Source: Acutalibacter sp. (GTDB lineage Bacteria; Bacillota; Clostridia; Oscillospirales; Acutalibacteraceae). Taken from it: DNA of 5,564 nt. Below the pieces are notes generated by a model that worked only from the letters and a program-made list of their open reading frames with translations, ran no database searches and was not told where the DNA came from. A program made the position numbers and the translations under genes. Of this stretch, positions 5,105 through 5,564 are shown piece by piece. Where the stretch lies: assembly GCA_022801475.1 (NCBI GenBank), contig JAAWSH010000123.1:1-5564 (forward strand). The letters run 5' to 3'. Every line of letters starts with the position of its first letter. Positions within the stretch are counted from its first letter, which is position 1.

Positions 5105-5123
5105 AGTTCACAAAAAGTTCACA
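5105..5123. promoter_or_regulatory. Direct repeat AGTTCACA x2 with 11-bp period upstream of the tetR promoter
   Basis: AGTTCACA occurs at 5105-5112 and again at 5116-5123, giving TTCACA-AAAAG-TTCACA. Tandem half-sites one helical turn apart are the binding format of OmpR/PhoB-type response regulators; Gram-positive PhoP boxes follow TTnACA-N5-TTnACA. It lies about 24 bp upstream of the tetR -35, where an activator could act. No response regulator gene is present in the window. The repeat is certain; the role is inferred. Confidence 0.45.
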
Positions 5124-5183
5124 CATCAAATCATCGGGCCGCCCCCTTCTTAAAAGAAAGGCACTTTCCTACCTTCACCCCTG

Positions 5184-5564
5184 CTATTCAAACATCCCCG
5201 CCGTCCGTGCCAGCAGCTCAACCACCGGCAGATGCTGGGGGCAGCTGTTTTCACACTTTTTGTATTTCATGCACTCGCTGGCTTTGGGCGAGGTCTTGGT
5301 TATGTTCTTATAGCGCCGGGCGGCGTCGCCCTTGCCCTCATAGATGATCTCATTATTCGCAATTTTGAATAAATCCGGAATGCGTATACCCTTGGGACAG
5401 CCCTCCACGCAGTAGCGGCAGCCGGTGCAGGGGATGGTGTCCACGCTCTCCAGCTTTTCCTTCGCCTGGGCCAAAACAGCACGCTCGGCATCGGTGAGTG
5501 GCTGGAAGTTTTCCATATAAGAGATATTGTCCTCCATCATTTCCATGGTGGACATCCCGCTGAG
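5184..5564 (-). CDS. Aldo/keto reductase with C-terminal 4Fe-4S ferredoxin-like domain (C-terminal part)
   Basis: The C-terminal 126 residues of a larger protein whose start lies beyond the right edge; the frame is open through 5564 (L-S-G-M-S-T-M). The methionine at 5555 is internal: SGMSTMEMMEDNISYM is the usual end of the reductase barrel in the predicted-oxidoreductase group COG1453. A linker helix follows (LTDAERAVLAQAKEKL), then a ferredoxin-like module. The first cysteine motif, CTGCRYCVEGCPKGI, is canonical CxxCxxCxxxCP. The second, CMKYKKCENSCPQHLP, has Tyr where the second Cys is expected. The family couples a carbonyl-reducing barrel to iron-sulfur clusters; substrates are mostly unknown. 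It ends with TAG at 5184. No terminator is evident before tetR, so some read-through is possible. The domain call is firm; the reductase part is inferred from family architecture because most of it is outside the window. Confidence 0.87.
   Translation of the reverse strand, partial: LSGMSTMEMMEDNISYMENFQPLTDAERAVLAQAKEKLESVDTIPCTGCRYCVEGCPKGIRIPDLFKIANNEIIYEGKGDAARRYKNITKTSPKASECMKYKKCENSCPQHLPVVELLARTAGMFE

Noticed and set aside
5125..5165. Hairpin-like CCTTTCTT/AAGAAGGG after the iron-sulfur reductase
   Set aside because: The loop would be only two bases, it needs a G-U pair or bulge, and no U-tract follows; not supportable as a terminator.
1..5564. Programmed frameshifting as a common explanation for all broken genes
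   Set aside because: The sites share no slippery heptamer or downstream structure, and the lesions differ in kind (homopolymer, 4-nt repeat, deletion, nonsense, start codon).

Overview
The window looks like a Bacillota genome of the gut Clostridia type, possibly Oscillospiraceae-like. This rests on strong AGGAGG-type ribosome binding sites, GC-rich coding DNA with AT-rich promoters, LAAC-type lipoproteins, and protein families typical of that group. The taxonomy is inference. All genes I can support lie on the minus strand, so they are read from right to left. No tRNA, rRNA, CRISPR array, transposase or attachment site is visible.

Layout in order of transcription: (A) 5564-5184, the C-terminal end of an aldo/keto reductase with an appended ferredoxin-like 4Fe-4S domain. 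(B) 4997-4375, a TetR-family regulator with its own promoter (5053-5081) and a perfect 13-bp hairpin terminator (4328-4358). (C) A probable four-gene operon (4182-2053) behind a promoter with a dyad in its spacer: a small MerR-C-terminus-like coiled-coil protein, a lipoprotein with a cyclophilin-like domain, a 4-oxalocrotonate-tautomerase-family protein and an aldo/keto reductase. It ends at a 16-bp perfect inverted repeat (2005-2045). (D) A second probable operon (1919 to the left edge) behind a promoter whose -35 lies in a perfect palindrome, TTGACACGTGTCAA: an EstA-like serine esterase, a lipoprotein-anchored flavodoxin and an MBL-fold metallo-hydrolase that runs off the window.

The most striking feature is that five of the nine genes are broken, each in a way that can be read from the DNA. 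TetR has a T6 run where the frame needs T7. The aldo/keto reductase has a TGA where Cys is expected, plus a frameshift that fits an 11-bp loss between GGCT repeats. The esterase has ATA where its ATG should be and a frameshift with apparent internal deletion. The flavodoxin frameshift fits loss of one CTGG tandem unit. The MBL gene has a frameshift at a short gap. The four smaller or partial reading frames are intact. Either this redox/detoxification locus is decaying, or the assembly carries many errors; sequence alone cannot decide.

Functionally the set is a small oxidoreductase and detoxification island: two aldo/keto reductases, a tautomerase, an esterase, a flavodoxin and a hydrolase, with TetR-like and MerR-like regulators. 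A response to reactive carbonyls, quinones or other small electrophiles is plausible but inferred. No wholly new system is evident. The best regulatory leads are the palindrome at 1982-1995, the TTCACA-N5-TTCACA repeat at 5107-5123 and the dyad at 4263-4285.
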